DNA from: Jiella endophytica
GTDB taxonomy: Bacteria; Pseudomonadota; Alphaproteobacteria; Rhizobiales; Rhizobiaceae
Direction: 5' to 3'
Length of the DNA stretch: 64,000 nt
NCBI RefSeq assembly: GCF_004519335.1
Contig: NZ_SOZD01000011.1
Coordinates: 1-64,000, forward strand
Part shown: piece by piece, positions 63,964 through 64,000 of the stretch
How the letters are laid out: each line of letters starts with the position of its first letter
How positions within the stretch are numbered: position 1 is the stretch's first letter
Notes under the pieces: generated by a model
Told to the model about the DNA's origin: nothing
What the model saw: only the letters and a program-made list of their open reading frames with translations
The model's database searches: none
Translations under genes and position numbers: made by a program

Positions 63964-64000
63964 AAGATTGGTGCGAGGACGCGGGCTCGGACGATGCTCC

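Overview
The window is high-GC DNA with dense, short-spaced genes and strong third-position G/C. It looks like an alphaproteobacterium of the order Hyphomicrobiales (Rhizobiales). The signs are the hemC-hemD-mic60-hemY gene order, an HWE-type histidine kinase, a BTLCP-type transglutaminase-like protein, a dciA/dsbA/mutY neighbourhood, a rhizobial-type GCATGATC palindrome, and IF-3 starting at an ATT codon as in Brucella-like genomes. No plasmid, phage or CRISPR signature is visible.

Layout. Bases 1-8,300 hold the tail of an ISAs1-type transposase followed by housekeeping genes: ndk, a glutathione transferase, tRNA-Thr, leuD, a CitE-like lyase, a zincin-like metallopeptidase, infC, an alpha/beta hydrolase and a BTLCP protein. 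Bases 8,400-27,550 form a sensory island with fourteen genes for receiver domains or histidine kinases. Its core (20,630-25,203) is a four-gene operon: a receiver protein with a KaiA-like C-terminal domain, kaiB, kaiC and a REC-PAS-kinase-REC hybrid. KaiC keeps both ATPase centres and the Thr/Ser/Thr phosphorylation cluster, so this could be a true KaiABC-type timing system outside cyanobacteria. Next to it are a MarR regulator, a FixJ-like regulator, a soluble chemoreceptor ending in NWENF, and cheW.

Bases 30,600-44,800 are core metabolism and maintenance: an SLC13-type permease, ppdK, a DsbA-like thioredoxin, dciA, mutY, a HAD phosphatase, a GAF-PAS-HWE kinase with a nearby single-domain receiver, prpE, a histidine phosphatase and argB.

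Bases 44,800-48,050 are an accessory patch between argB and an amidase gene. It contains a low-GC two-helix membrane protein, a DUF6471 gene cut short by an amber codon, an IS1595-type transposase remnant, two near-identical 256-257 bp elements with terminal inverted repeats flanking a DUF559 gene, and a tandem array of alternating 50-bp units.

Bases 48,050-64,000 return to core functions: an amidase, an M20 amidohydrolase, a D,D-carboxypeptidase coupled to a COG0523 GTPase, TusA, DUF924, a BioF2-like acyltransferase, aroQ, a class I glutamine amidotransferase, a TerB-like protein, the heme cluster hemC-hemD-mic60-hemY, and a secreted small protein.

Working together. The clearest system is the clock operon. 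The KaiA-like protein could set the KaiC phosphorylation state, KaiB would oppose it, and the co-transcribed hybrid kinase is the natural output candidate. The neighbouring kinases, single receivers and one kinase-like phosphotransfer protein could form a wider phosphorelay. All functional statements are from reading the sequence only; no database search was run.
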